From Epiperipatus broadwayi (Eukaryota; Onychophora; Udeonychophora; Euonychophora; Peripatidae), in the NCBI GenBank assembly GCA_028023455.1, contig JAQFVV010013319.1:1-64000 (forward strand): 64,000 nt of DNA. The letters are read 5' to 3'. Under the pieces are notes generated by a model. That model was not told the origin of the DNA. It did no database searches and saw only the letters and a program-made list of their open reading frames with translations. A program made the position numbers and the translations under genes. Shown piece after piece: positions 1 through 12,664 of this stretch (within the stretch, counting starts at the first letter, position 1; every line of letters begins with the position of its first letter).

Positions 1-490
1 GATTATGACATAAAATTCCCTTTTCATATTTTGCTACTGTAATTTTAAATTAACTTAGAATAAATTTATGAACCTGAGATTTTATAAAGCTAAATTATTA
101 TAAATAGAATATTAAGATGTAATTATTAGCTTAATCTTAGTGAGTAGAAGTTATTAAAGTTGTAAGAATACTATCAGTTTGTTATTTGAAATAGTAATAA
201 AAGGGGATAGTGTTCTTATGCCATTGAGGTAGTATCCTGTAGAATATTGGCTCAATGTAATCTATCTTCTCACCTGTATTTTCACTTCAAGTCTCATGAA
301 AATATTAAATATTTATTTAATTTATTTTTTATAAACTGAACCTTATTCGTATTTTAAATTTGAGCTAGTGAAACATTTAATTTTAATGCTGAATATCTCA
401 TTTATTAATTATTAACTGAGCTAGAACCCGTTTTATTTATATCATATACTATTCTGAAGTAAAGCTGCACAAAGGCAAGGTTAGAATATA
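1..490 (+). repeat. Dispersed repeat, copy A (truncated by the window edge)
   Basis: Reading 1-490 forward matches the reverse complement of 24475-24985. The match starts at GATTATGACATAAAATTCCC and continues through the stretch around 210-245 (TTCTTATGCCATTGAGGTAG) to GAGCTAGAACCCG near 420. It has small gaps and many substitutions. No coding potential or terminal repeat is seen. The left end is cut by the window, so the element may be longer. Confidence 0.75.
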
Positions 491-1579
491 TATATAATTA
501 ATGGAGGATACAGAGATTAAAACATGAATTCATTTAAAAGAATATAACATTGTTTTAGATAATGGAGATGGAGACCTTTGAAAAAGTAAAATTGAGAATG
601 TTTTACTCTGTAGTAGATATAAAATATTATGTAATAATTAAAGTCTTAATGGTGTGAAAACAGAGATAAATTTACAAGATTATCTTGGCAATTTGATATA
701 TCTAACGATTTGTTCAATTCCTACATCACTCCATCTTCAAGAGGTTATCTTATAAACGTTTTTAAATGATCTCAGAAAAATGCACTGGTATACTTTTGTT
801 TGAATAATGATCTTGGGTTATTTCTAACAGTGCATAATTCTTAACAATACTAATAATAATATCAATTTAATGCCAATTCTGAAGATAAGAAAATATGGTC
901 TACATAGAATATGGACTGTATCATAATTTTTAACTGTGATAAAAATGATATTGGTTGGCATTTTTTAATAATTGTATAAAGTTAAATGATATGTACAGTT
1001 CCTAAAAAATACACTTTTTGGTACAAAATGAAGTTGAAAATAAATGTAGTTTTACTATTTTTGTGTTTGCAAATATTTTTTTAGCTTTAGTTATTTTTTA
1101 AGTTTAGTCTGATAGTAGATTCTGATGGAAGAATCTAGTTCCAACTAGTCAAACTGCTGCTTCTAAATTGAGTTGGAAAATATAGTAGTTTAATCAGCAA
1201 TATAGCATGTAACTTCTTGATTTTAATGGCATTATTAGCAAAAAATACTTTTGATAGTTTATTTGGTTTTTTGAAAATGATTATAATAAAAATATTATTT
1301 TAACATCTTCTTCAAGTTATAAATCTCTAGTTTTACGATTTAGATGTTACGTTAATATTGCTTTTTTTTTAAAACAAATTAAATTATTAATTGGTTTAAT
1401 TGTACTCATTTTCCATTGTAAAACTAATTGAAATATTTGTATAGTATTTATGTCAATAAATGAAATACAATAGGAGATTATAGAACTTATCACGATATGT
1501 ATGCAGCCAATAGAGTAGAGAAGGTAATTAAGTTTGTTTATTTTTGTCCAAAGTTCTTTGTGAGAGTTACAATAAGTTG

Positions 1580-1650
<71 letters not shown>

Positions 1651-2689
1651 TCAAGTTTATGTGGCACTCTTTTTTAAGTAGTTATAGTAACATCATCTAG
1701 TAGGCTTCCTCTTTTTTATTATCATTAATAATAGAAGCATCGACATAATGTGATGATAATTTCTTATAATTAGCATTAAGTGAAATAATTTACTTTACAA
1801 TAATTTATTTTTTTGAAATAAGATACTGCATACATTTCATACATTAACATAACAAGATTATTGAATTTATTAGAAAATTTAAATTATTATTATCATCTGT
1901 TGTTATAGACAAAACAATTGTGCTTTATTAATATCATTTAATATTGCATAAAAATCAATTTCAGACTGCATTTTAAAATTGTTTGAGCTTGTATCAAGCA
2001 TAATGATATATAAGTGATGAATTATAGATAATGTGCTATTGGAGTAACATTTCGAATGGTAATACATCATATTTTTTCAGAATACAGTTTACTACAGTAG
2101 AAAAAATGGTATTATAAGCTAACATAAACTGAATAAAAGATAATCAAAAAGGCTGGTAAATAAAAAGATGTTTTGGCAATGAGTCCATAAAAGATTTGTT
2201 TTTATAATGTTGAGGAGGATGTATATATTACAATATTGTAAATAGAGGTCAAACCTTACTGTGTCAGATACTACAAGCTTCTTACATTAAAGAAAATTTA
2301 GAATGGTAAAATGATAAGATTTTTTTTTTTCATATTTTTTATATAGTATCAGTAATAAATTATTTCAAGTTTTACATTTTTAAAATTATAATACAAAATA
2401 TTTGCAACATTTTTAAAAAAATAATAATAAGAATATTAATAATTTTTAAGAGTAGTATAAAAGAGAGAGCAAAAAGTATAATAAAACATATAATTTGTTT
2501 TTCTTTCTTCGATAATATTATTTATTAGTTTTGATTTTTTAAAAAATAATAAATATTTTTTTCACTTTTTATTAATTTATTGATTAGTTGTAACTATTGA
2601 AAAAAAGTAATAGTAATAAAAAAGTTAAATAATTAAAATTGTATCCATTTTTTATCAGGTTTGTAAAAAAAAAAAAAAAAAAGATTTAA
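491..2689. other. AT-rich non-coding stretch with a TA microsatellite
   Basis: I see no gene. The stretch holds the TA array listed separately (1583-1648), poly-T and poly-A runs (near 2322 and 2667) and otherwise unstructured AT-rich DNA. Open frames here are low-complexity (Tyr-Ile repeats from the TA array) and are not genes. Confidence 0.6.
1583..1648. repeat. (TA)n microsatellite
   Basis: About 33 uninterrupted TA units. Confidence 0.97.
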
Positions 2690-2809
2690 ACATTTTGGTT
2701 TAAACAAGACAAAACTCTCTCCATACAGTAGTGCCACCCTGTGTTTTGCCTTGTTTAATAACAATTATGTGCTAGTATGAGATAGTGATCATGTGACATT
2801 TTGGTTTAA
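2690..2809 (-). mobile_element. 92-bp short element with 14-bp target-site duplication
   Basis: ACATTTTGGTTTAA occurs at 2690-2703 and again, perfectly, at 2796-2809. The 92 bp between them (2704-2795) match, in reverse complement, the two ends of the 367-bp element at 36402-36768. One end is CACATGATCAC followed by a GGCAAAAC segment; the other is the motif CTCTCCATACAGTAGTG and ends in TTGT. The middle of the longer element is missing, so this looks like an internal-deletion derivative. Class is unknown: TSDs of 11-14 bp fit retroposition by a LINE or PLE better than a fixed-TSD DNA transposon. Confidence 0.7.
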
Positions 2810-3802
2810 TTATTTAAAATTGCTTTTTCTTCTCACTTTATCCCTCTCTAAAACAAAAAAAAATATTGTTATCCAAATCAAAGTATAATTAAAAAATATT
2901 TTGATTTTTTAGCAATTAAAAAACTGCAGGACAATTTTTCAGTAATTAGAATATTTTAATGAAAAAATGGTGAAAAATAACCAAATAACTTTTTGTAAAA
3001 ATAGACTCAATTCATCACTGTTTAGTGTTCTCATGCATGAAATAATATGTAATTGGATGGATATAGAGTTGTTCCAAATAAGTAATATGGTGGTAGGTTA
3101 GAGCAGTAGATATCAGTGTTTTGTGAGAAACAGTCATTCTTGATTAAGCTATTGAAGAAAACAGTAGCATCAGTTTGGCTGTGAAGGGAGCAGTGAGAAA
3201 TGCTTTTGTTTTCAAAAGTAAGACTCTTGGTTTAAAAAAATGATTTTAAATAGATGTGAAAAAACCATATGCTAAGTTTTAGTTACAAATTGATCATCAT
3301 CAAACTTTACTATATAGCCCGATCGCTAAAATATGCAGATATAAAATATCCCTAAGAAATCTGCACCAATGTTTGTTTTTATTCAAAAGCATGATTGCCT
3401 TATTCTGTATGTTAGCCTGACCTGATAGATTCAGCTGTGTATTAAAGTCACCTGAAAATATTAGTCTGTAAAAATGGATCAATTTAATTGCATACATTAC
3501 CCAGGAAATCTGTGCTAATAGAAAATTTATCATCATAATGAAATTTGAACTTGGAAAAGTTAATAAAAAAAATATTTAAAAAAAGGATTGGTTAAACTCA
3601 ATAAAAGAATAATTATAAAAGTTTGACTAAAAAAAACATAAAAATTTAAGACATTGTAGTAAATACATCTACCTTTACAAATAAGTTTTATTATAAATAA
3701 TATTTGATAATAATGAATAACTTTTTTTATTTTAACATGTTTTTATTCATTTGATTTTTCCTCCAAAATTTAAAAAATAATTTAATTAATTTAAAATTTT
3801 CT

Positions 3803-4386
3803 TAATTTAAAGTGATTGCTTAACATCTTCACATTCTCATTTCCAAATGCTTAAGATTTGCTCATATATAAATGTTTGGGTAGAAATGATAGATTGGATT
3901 CATTCTATCTTGTCACAAAAACTTTATCTTGTGTTTGGAAGTGAGAGTATTCATTTATAGTTAAAAATCCACAAAGCACATGTTTATTAGCTTAATTGCT
4001 GATTATTACTATTATAGTTTATAAAAACATAGCACTATATAAAATAAATATCTCATTTGCATATGTTTAATTTTAACTAAGAATGATGTATCATAAATTC
4101 TAAAAAAATTTGCAAGCATCATTTATTTAGGCACAGTAAAAGTAATTTAAAGTGATAGCTTAACATCTTCACACTTTCATTCCCAAATGCTTAAGATTTT
4201 CCCATACATAAACATTTGGGTTGAAAGGATTCATTCTATCTTTTTACAAAGACTTTATCTTGTGTTTGGAAGTGAGAGTATTCATTTATAGTTAAAAATT
4301 CACAAAATGCACATGCATTAGTTTAATGTCTGATTATTACTATTACAATTTATAAAAACATCACACTATATAAAATAAATATCTTA
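3803..4386 (+). repeat. Direct repeat pair, about 250 bp, spaced 340 bp
   Basis: 3803-4060 and 4143-4386 share long blocks, including TAATTTAAAGTGAT at the start, AACATCTTCACA, and TATCTTGTGTTTGGAAGTGA. The copies have diverged by substitutions and a small deletion. No coding potential is seen. Confidence 0.85.
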
Positions 4387-4481
4387 TTAACTCTTATTTG
4401 TGAGTTATTATTTTAGATTTAATTATTAAAAAAAGGAAAGTAAACCATAAAGTAAAAGTTAATTAATGTAGTATAACTAAA

Positions 4482-4812
4482 TATGAAATTATATTTTTTA
4501 TTAAAATGTATGAGAGTTAGAATTGTCATATTATATCTTGTTTTTAAAATATCTTCAGTTTTCTTTTCAGAAATAGTTCATAACTTTCAATATATATAAA
4601 TCAATACACCAACTTCTTTTTAAAACTTGGTTTTATATGACTATTATATGAAATTATATTTTTTATTAAAATGTATGAGAGTTAGAATTGTCATGTTATA
4701 TCTTGTTTTTAAAATATCTTCAGTTTTTTTTTCAGAAATAGTTCATAACTTTCCATATATATAAATCAATACGCCAACTTCTTTTTAAAACTTGGGTTTA
4801 TATGACTATTAT
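4482..4812 (+). repeat. Tandem duplication, 165-bp unit
   Basis: Two adjacent copies begin at about 4482 and 4647. They share ATGTATGAGAGTTAGAATTG, CAGAAATAGTTCATAACTTT and TTATATGACTATTAT with only a few differences, so the duplication is fairly recent. Confidence 0.9.
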
Positions 4813-7026
4813 AAAAAAATATATGTGTACACTATTTTGAGTGTTTTACAATATAGTCTTTATCAGGGAAACTGAAAAATAAAAACACAAATACATAATA
4901 AAACATATAAATATCAAATATTCCACATAACTCCAAAAAAATAAAAAACATTTTTAAAAAATACTCTTTACATCAATAATAATAATAATAATAATAGAAA
5001 GGGTTTGAGGTGAAGATTTTTTTTTTTTTGGTTTTTTTTTGGGGGGGAATTATTTGGAATATTTGATATTTATATTGTACTGTTTATTTATATATATGGT
5101 AACAAATTGTTATTTAATATTGTATATCATTTAAATAAAAAGGAGAGAACCCAATCTTTAATTATTTTTTTTGTAATATAATGTTGTTTTAAAAAAAACA
5201 TACTCTTTTTTTTATGTATAATTTAATTAAAATAAATTCGATATTGGAAAGTGCATACCAAAGAATTGATTCAAATGGTGAAAGGAAATTTCAAAGGTAA
5301 AAGATTGCTATCAGAAACGACTTTCTGATAGTAATTAAAGATGGCAGGAATCCATAAAGAGAAAAGAGACTTTGTAATAAGAAAATGAGAAATGAACAAA
5401 AGGTAAAAGAAATATGGCAGAACTTCTAAAAAGAATCTGGGGATATAAAAAAAGCCGACAGGTTGGAAAAGGGTCTTTGTATTTTTTTTTTTTTGAGAGA
5501 GAGCGTTGAGCATTTGATTTATGGATAATCATTAAGATGCTGAGAATTGAAACAATCTGGTGTAAATGTTTTTTTCCAGAAGTTACTTTAAAAAAACTCT
5601 GAAAATTCAGTACTTATAAATCAGATTGTTAAAATTTTTAAGTTATTATATTGTGATGATATTTAAGGAAATTAGTCATTGAAATAAAATGATTATTTAG
5701 TATTTGTATATCTTATAATACAAAGACTCTTTTACTTAATAACAATTTAGTTATTTATTTTAGCTTTAAACAGTTTTTTTTTTAAAAAAAATGTACAAAT
5801 GGCTCATCTAAATGATTATGTTTTGAATGGTTTATCTTAATGTTATGTGAGACATTCAAGATCTAAAATATCTGGTTCGAAACCTGTGAATTTGGTCGTT
5901 CGTTGAACATCATGCAATTTCTCAAGCAACGTACCATGTTTAAAACTAATATATATATATACGATTCTATAATTGCTGACAACTAAAATAATGGGAAATA
6001 AAAATAGAATTTGTTCTATTTTTTACTTTATTACTTTTTCACACCTTTCCAATTAAAAATTGATGAAATAAAATTGGAAAACAGCAGAAATATTATAAAT
6101 ATTTGTCAACACTGAGAGTAAAAATTTGTGAAGATTATTAAAAAATAAGGAAGATTTGAGGATATTATGAACATATTTATAAAAGGAAAATAAATAAGAA
6201 AAAAATGCAAAAGATTGTATATATCTAAAAATATTAAAAACTTAAGCGATTAACTTTTCATAACAATTTAGATAGTGCTTGTAAAAGAGAACGTCTTAGT
6301 TTACATAAAATAAATTTATATTGTTTTTAATTTTATGAATAAAACAGTCAAATTATAAAACATCACAACCAAATAACAAAATTTAGCAAAATTATATCTG
6401 CATTGTATATATCACTTAAATGACCTGAAGAAGTAGCTAAAAGAAGTTGGCGAGATTTTCTCAAGCAAATTTAATAATTTATTGTTTAATCAATTTTTTT
6501 GATCGTGTAAATTTTATAAATTACGGCAACGGTTAGTGATTTCTATTTTTGGCAGTACAAAAGCACTTTTATGTAGACAAAAAAAAAAAAAAAAGTTTTA
6601 AAAATTAATAGTTAGTTAGATTAATAGTAACTCAGAAAGGATAATTATGTTTTTAAAAAAATAAATGATTAAATAATTATTTTATTGGTTCACATTGGAA
6701 GTTTTAGTTACTTCCTGTTCAAGTTATTATTTAATGTGAGATCTTTACTACATATATATTTGCAATTATGTGTTGATTTTCATCGTCCAGAATGAAATAT
6801 CTTTAGAAAAATAAACTTTTTTAAACAGTTTCAACTGCTATTGGTATCACATAAGTTAATATCAAAGACAATATTTTGAGTAGTATTATTCACCTTTGTT
6901 CTGGCCAATGGAAGCACTAATATATAAATCAAACCTGAAATCTTTAAATTTAAGAATATTGAATTTAAAAGTAATTCTCTATATAAGTAGGCTATTTCAG
7001 TGCAGACAGAATTTTAGATTAAATAT
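4813..7026. other. AT-rich stretch, no gene; small hairpin at 5308-5331
   Basis: There are short AAT runs near 4977 and G/T runs near 5030. A perfect 10-bp stem with a 4-base loop (CTATCAGAAA / TTTCTGATAG) lies at 5308-5331. About 6690-6760 shares the motif TTGGAAG...TTACTTCCTGTTCA with 52851-52915 and 53781-53848. Open frames near 5300-5530 are unremarkable. Confidence 0.5.
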
Positions 7027-7049
7027 TCATCATCATCAATCATTATCAA

Positions 7050-9021
7050 TCTACTGCAAGATAAAGGTCTCTCCAAGTTTAGTCCATATTCTCCGATCTT
7101 TAACTTCTTTTCTCCACGTCACTTCTGCACACCTTCTTATTTCATCCATCCATCTCACATGTGGTCTGTTTCTGCATCTTTTACAATTTCTTGGAATCCA
7201 GTTTAAGATGTTAATTGTCCATCTATTATCATCTCTTCGAGTAATATGTCCAGACCAACTCCACTTCAGTCTTTTAACTTTTTCAATGAGGTCAATAACA
7301 CTTGTTTGTTCTCTTACCCATATATTGTGTTTTGATATCTTCTTGTTACTCCCAATATGCATTCCTCCATACATATTTGAGTGGTCTGAAGTCTCTGTAT
7401 TGCTCTTTTATTAAGTGTCCAAGTCTCAGATCCATAAGTAAGAATTGGTAAAACACATTTATTAAAAACCTTCCTTTTGAAATACAAAGGCATATTTCCT
7501 TTTAGTATCAAGTTATTTCTACCAAAAGCACTCCAACCAAGATTAATTCTATGATTAATTTTATCCATTATGTTTCAATCCGTATTAATAATCTGACCAA
7601 GATATTTGTAGCTGTTAACTTCTTCTAACTCATTACAATCAATCTTGATTTTCATATTTTGAGAAAATCCATTAAACATTATTTTAGACTTTTTAACATT
7701 TATCTTTAGGCATACTTTCCTTCATTCATCTGATAACTACTGCAACGTTTCCCTAATGCATTACTTGCAAAAACAACTACATCAGTCTCAAAATCTAAAT
7801 GACTTAAATAATCTCAATTTACTGTTACTCCTTTAGCTTCCCATTTTAATTCACAAAATACACCTTGCAGCACTGCTGTAAAATGTTTTGGAGATATGAA
7901 GTCACCCTGTCTTACACCCTTCAAAATGTTGTCTTTCCTGCTATTATTATGTAATCTAATTGTTGCTGTTGCATTTTTATAAATATTCTTTAAAATATGC
8001 TTTAATCATTGAAGAAATGTTTATAGAATCAAATGCCTTTTCATAATATACAAATTCAAAGCATAATGTCAACTCATATTCATTTGTCCTTTTTATAACT
8101 TCTCTCAATATCTGGATATGATCTATTGTACTAAACCACTTTTAAATTCAGCTTGTTCTCTTGATTGGTGGAAATTCAATGTGTTCTGTAGACGAGTTGT
8201 AATTATCTTGGTAAAAATTTTGTATAAAACTGATAAAAGGCTAACAGGTCTGGAATTTCTAATATCTTCTTTATCATCTTTTTTAAATATTAATATTAAT
8301 ACTGCATTCTTCTAATCATCTGGTACATCTTTCATTTGGTATACAAATTTTCTAAAAAAAATGTATTTCATCACCTGCTTCTTTTAATATATGAATTATA
8401 ATTTCATCATTAACTAGAGCCTTTCCTTTCCTTCATACATTTAATTGCATATCTCACTTCTTCATTTAAAATTCTGGCCAATTCGGAAGATATAATAGAT
8501 ATAGGAGGTACTTGTTTTTATTACTATATAATTATTGATAGAAGATTTCTACCCATTTCATGATGTCGTCTCTCTTTTTAGTAATAATTTCATCTTTTTT
8601 TCTTGTCGCAGATATAAATTTTCTACGAATACTAAAATGTTGTTTCACACTCTTGAGAGTTTATTCTCTTCTACAACTTTCCTTGCTAGTTCCCAGTTAT
8701 ACTTTCTTATATCATTTTTAATCTTTTCTGCACCATTTTACAAAATTCGAGATATTTATTCCTTTTTAATGCATCATTTTTGTATATCTTCATGTTTCTT
8801 CTTATCTTTATAAATTCTCTAGTCTTAATAGAAATTTTATTTGTCAATTGCTACTTTTTTCTACCACCTATCTTTGTTGCAGTTTTTAAAAGTGTATCAG
8901 TTATTTTCTTATTAATTTCATTCAAATCTAAATCATGTTCAAAATATACTAATACTGGAAACCGATTTGTACGTTCTAATTTCAATTCATTACAATGTTT
9001 CTGAAGATTAGAAATATCAAT
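7050..9021 (-). pseudogene. RTE LINE reverse transcriptase and C-terminal region (broken)
   Basis: Minus-strand frames resume after the fold-back with LQKHCNELKLERTNRFPVL. They continue with NSRPVSLLSVLYKI (about 8190-8260), GVRQGDFISPKHF (7881-7920) and HLDFETDVVVFAS (7763-7804), where the catalytic FADD has decayed to FETD. The C-terminal part includes KVFNKCVLPILTYGSETWTL (7314-7568 frame) and RLKWSWSGHITRRDDNRW with RRNRPHVRWMDEI-like residues (7051-7374 frame), a signature of RTE tails. Multiple stops and frame changes are present. Opposite-strand open frames at 6896-7414 and 8118-9004 are shadows of this relic. Confidence 0.85.
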
Positions 9022-9204
9022 TAATAATTTACTAAGGCTGTAACCTTAGAAATAAGCGTCTGAAAAATACGAGGGTAGGGACCTCTATATGTCTTAAAAC
9101 ACAAGCTTACGCAGCGTAAGCTTGTGTTTTAAGACCTATAGAGGTCCCTACCTTCGTATTTTTCAGACACTTATTTCTAAGGTTACAGCCTTAGTAAATT
9201 ATTA
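9022..9204. mobile_element. 183-bp nearly perfect fold-back (MITE-like)
   Basis: The sequence is symmetric about base 9113. The two 91-base arms differ at only three positions and have no indels, so the strand can fold into one long hairpin with almost no loop. The outermost 9 bases are TAATAATTT and AAATTATTA. It lies inside the RTE LINE between the endonuclease and RT domains. TTAA occurs on both sides (9021-9024 and 9206-9209) but not symmetrically, so the target-site duplication is unresolved. It is probably a non-autonomous DNA transposon derivative. It is better preserved than its host LINE, suggesting later insertion. Confidence 0.85.
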
Positions 9205-9443
9205 CTTAATATAATAATGGGCGTTTAATAAAATTTATAATTACAACTTTAAATATTAATTGTAAATATTGTTTTTCTTAATAATTTTTGTCTCACTAGT
9301 TTTGCATTAACACGTATCTTACATCTTACTAATTGATGATCACTTGCTGTGTTAAATTTATTAAGAACATTACAATCTTTAAATATGTATTTTCTGTTAG
9401 TCAAAATATAATCCAATTCTGCTGTACCTTCATTTGGATGCTT

Positions 9444-10091
9444 TCATGTCCATTTCCTTTTAACGTTTTTATCAAAAAAAGAATTCATAATATAAGGTTT
9501 TTCTTTTTCTGCAAATTCCACAAGTCTATGTCCTCTCTCATTTCTATTACCATAACCAAAATTACCTAGAGCACTTTTATCTTTTATTTGTTTACCTATT
9601 CTAGCATTAAAGTCTCCCATTACAATTTTAAAATGTTGTTTACTCTGATCAAAAGTCTTTTGTACATCCATTTAAAAATTTTCTACTATTTCATCACTAT
9701 GAGAACTTGTTGGGGCATAAACCTGAATTATCTGCATTTGGTGTCTACTATTAAGTTGTATAACTAATCTTGTCACTCTGTCCGATACACCATCAATCTC
9801 CACAATGTTGTTCTTCCACTTTTTATTTATAATGAATCCTACTCCACTTGTATTTCCAATATTTGTGCCCTTATAGTAGAGTACATATCCACTTTTTAAA
9901 TTAATTGACTTTTCACCTTTTCTTCTAACTTCCCAAAGTCCAATAATGTCCCATTTAATATAAGACAGTTCTTCTAATTCTTGCAATCTTTCTCCACATG
10001 AAAGTGATCTACAGTTGTAAGTACCTAAATAAAAAGTCACCATCAAATGGCAGCCTGGGTTCACAATCAGGGGATTCTTAGCACCCTCCAC
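9444..10091 (-). pseudogene. RTE LINE endonuclease domain (broken)
   Basis: This is an AP-endonuclease-like domain, used by LINEs to nick target DNA. From the 5' end, minus-strand frames give LGTYNCRSLSCGERLQEL, then DIIGLWEVRRKGEKSI, GVGFIINKKW and QIIQVYAPTSSHSDEI. An in-frame stop at about 9670 breaks the frame, which continues with FKIVMGDFNARIGKQ and RGHRLVEFAEK up to another stop at about 9444. The closing SDHQLVRCKIRVNAKL motif follows at about 9300-9350. The Asn, Glu (of WEVR), Asp and Asn (GDFNA) and SDH residues expected of the active site are still visible. The initiator Met at 10091 may not be the ancestral start. Confidence 0.85.
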
Positions 10092-10094
10092 TTT

Positions 10095-10126
10095 CAGTCA
10101 CCAACCACTGCCTTGGTTGGTGACTG
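10095..10126 (-). other. 12-bp perfect hairpin at the 5' side of the RTE LINE
   Basis: CAGTCACCAACC at 10095-10106 pairs perfectly with 10115-10126 across an 8-base loop. It is just upstream of the LINE endonuclease frame, so it may belong to the element's 5' untranslated region. Confidence 0.7.
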
Positions 10127-10140
10127 TCCACCCTCCTGTG

Positions 10141-12664
10141 AATAAGAGACATGATTTATTTTTGTCTGTCATGATTTTATATATCTATTGGAAAAATATT
10201 TATCATTTCATATAAATTCATTCTGCGTTATCAGGCAACTGAGAAAAAAGACCATGGTGTTTCTTGATCTTAAACTCAAAGATAAAAAGTCAATAAACTC
10301 ACCACCCTGGCTAATGTGTGTTGATGAGCAACTTATCCAAGAGCAATCCATCCAAGTTTCTTAACATATCTCTTTCCAAGAATTATTATTTACATGATAA
10401 CAACTAAATCTTAAAAATTAATAAGGCAACTTCTGAAGATGGAGTCTATGTTTTATCTTTCTCCAATTTTTTTAAATATATAAGAAGTGATAATACTTGA
10501 CTGCAACTAGTTGATAAGATTATCTTATTCTCTTACACTCCAGTATTACCATTATTTATCTATTTAAAGATCTTAGACCAGGGTAAATAACAGAGTCAAT
10601 CTTTCTTATGTTAAGTAATTGACTTGTCAATAGATTACAGATATTTTTATTGGCTCTTAATCATTGGCTGCAAAATTAGTTAGCTATTGACAATTTATGA
10701 AATTATGTTTTTTTTTATGTTTTTAAATACCACAATTTTTTTTTGCTTTTATTTGTAAAATATTAAAATTTGATTATAGCCGAAACAATATATATATATT
10801 GTTGTTGTTGTTAACAAAATTAAACATTAATATTAAAATAGTAGTAAACCGTATTTTGTGGCAACTGAAAGAGATAGAAAGTGAGTGAGTAAATTATGAT
10901 ATATATACACACACATTTTTAATCACTGTTTCAAACAAAAATAGTGCTTTAAAACTATAGGTAAACTCTGAGACATAGTGAAGGAAAATAAAACTCTAAA
11001 AAATCACATTCTGACCATGTGTGCATGTAAACATATATAAATAGGAATATAAAAAATATTACGAACTTATAGACGTAAATATTGAGATACATAGAATGGA
11101 TATTTTTCTGTTTAATAATCTAAATAAAAGTTCAATTAACAATTGTCATTGGTAATTTAACTTGAAACCACACCAACTAATAATAATAATATATTCTCTC
11201 TCTTGTTCATATTTATATTACTTAATTTTTCAACAATGTTGAACTATAACAGCCATTCAAATTGTCAACTATATATACTTGCCATCTTTAAACTCACATT
11301 ACAATAATCAACAAATCAGCTCTCAAAACAATGTTCAGCTTTATACATCATTATCTATTGATAAGAGCTCTGTACTAATATTCTAACGTAATGTATAAAA
11401 CTTTTTTTATAAATATTTAAACTTAAAACTGATCATGTTTTAAAGTCTAAACAGGATCTAAATTTGCAATATAGTCTATGATAGAATTGAAAACAATTAC
11501 ATATTTTAATATCTTAAACATTAATAATATTAATCTTAAACATTAATAATATTAATTAAATTTTTATGCCATAAACGAAAGGTGAATAATATAAAAATAA
11601 AAATAAAATGTAAATTATCTACTCAAATTAATTTATTCGTATTACTGGAAATATATACTTGTTGCCTTAATAGCACTTTCAAATAATCAATTAATCACTT
11701 TCCTATGATAATAAAAATAACATTTTCAGTATATCATCAAAACACTTTATGTAAATATCAATCCACATTTTTAAATGTGAAATAGACTTACTATATTACT
11801 TAAATATTATCAAAAATGGAAATTTAATTCTTTATGCTGCTTTTTCATATATTGAAAAGGTTTTATTGTATTATATGTTATATGAAGATGTTCTATTTTA
11901 TATCATATTGTATAATTCACTTGGGTTCATATTTCTCATATATTTTAAAAGTTTTGTTATATTATGTTATTTGAAGATGTTCTATTTTATACCATATTGT
12001 GTAATTCACTTTGGTTCATATTTCATGTTTTAAAATCTTATCGATCTTGAGTTTGATATTTAGATAATAAAAAAATTGTAGTTTATATGTGAATACTAGC
12101 AGTGATCTCACATGCTTATGAGGAGCAGCATAGATGCTATGAATAATTCTTCTAAGACAGATTGACTTATTATTTTATTGTGTTGTCAAACATGATAAAT
12201 ATTTATCACTGGCGATTTGATTTTCTGGAAGTTTAAATTTTTTCTTTTCTTGATTTATATATTATTTCCAACGTATCAAACATATATATTTCATGTCTGT
12301 ATTTCACAATTAAAAAGAAAAGGTAATAATTACTGAACTAATAAAGACTGTTTGATAATCATTTATATATATTATATTATTTTAATAAAATATTTATTAG
12401 GTAAATTGATACATGCACATATATAATGATTATATATATATATATATATGTGTGTGTATGCGTGCGTGCGTAAAATTGTGGCACTACTCTTCATACATGC
12501 GCTAGAAAATTGACCTTCACTCTCCGTCAATAATTCCTTTAAAACCATAGACTGAAAAATGTCACTTGTAGTTCCTTACATAATTTTATATATATATAAA
12601 TCGCTATATTATTAATTATTATATATATATATTCATTGAAGTCAAGGATCTCTCTAACAACAAA
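10141..12664. other. AT-rich stretch; possible LINE 5' remnant then no gene
   Basis: 10200-10380 is slightly richer in GC and may be the 5' part of the RTE element. From 10380 onward I see AT-rich DNA with short TA and TG/CG runs (for example 12430-12470) and no gene. 11886-12035 contains a short imperfect duplication around GAAGATGTTCTATTTTAT. Confidence 0.5.

Larger units (their letters stand above)
7027..10140 (-). mobile_element. Decayed RTE-type LINE (non-LTR retrotransposon)
   Basis: On the minus strand this reads as one LINE. A 5' region with a 12-bp hairpin (10095-10126) is followed by an endonuclease domain, a reverse transcriptase domain, a C-terminal tail, and a short GAT-rich 3' end (GATGATGATG around 7029-7039) that is typical of RTE elements. 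Endonuclease residues include GTYNCRSL, GLWEVRRKG, MGDFNARIG and SDHQLVR. RT residues include the RPVSLLSVLYKI block, GVRQGDFISPKHF and HLDFETDVVVFA. Many stops and frameshifts make it non-functional. It is interrupted by the 183-bp fold-back at 9022-9204. Confidence 0.88.

Noticed and set aside
1347-1667. Open frame of Tyr-Ile repeats
   Set aside because: It is a translation of the TA microsatellite and carries no other protein feature.
6896-7414. 172-codon plus-strand frame
   Set aside because: It is the antisense shadow of the RTE LINE C-terminal region, which matches its family on the minus strand.
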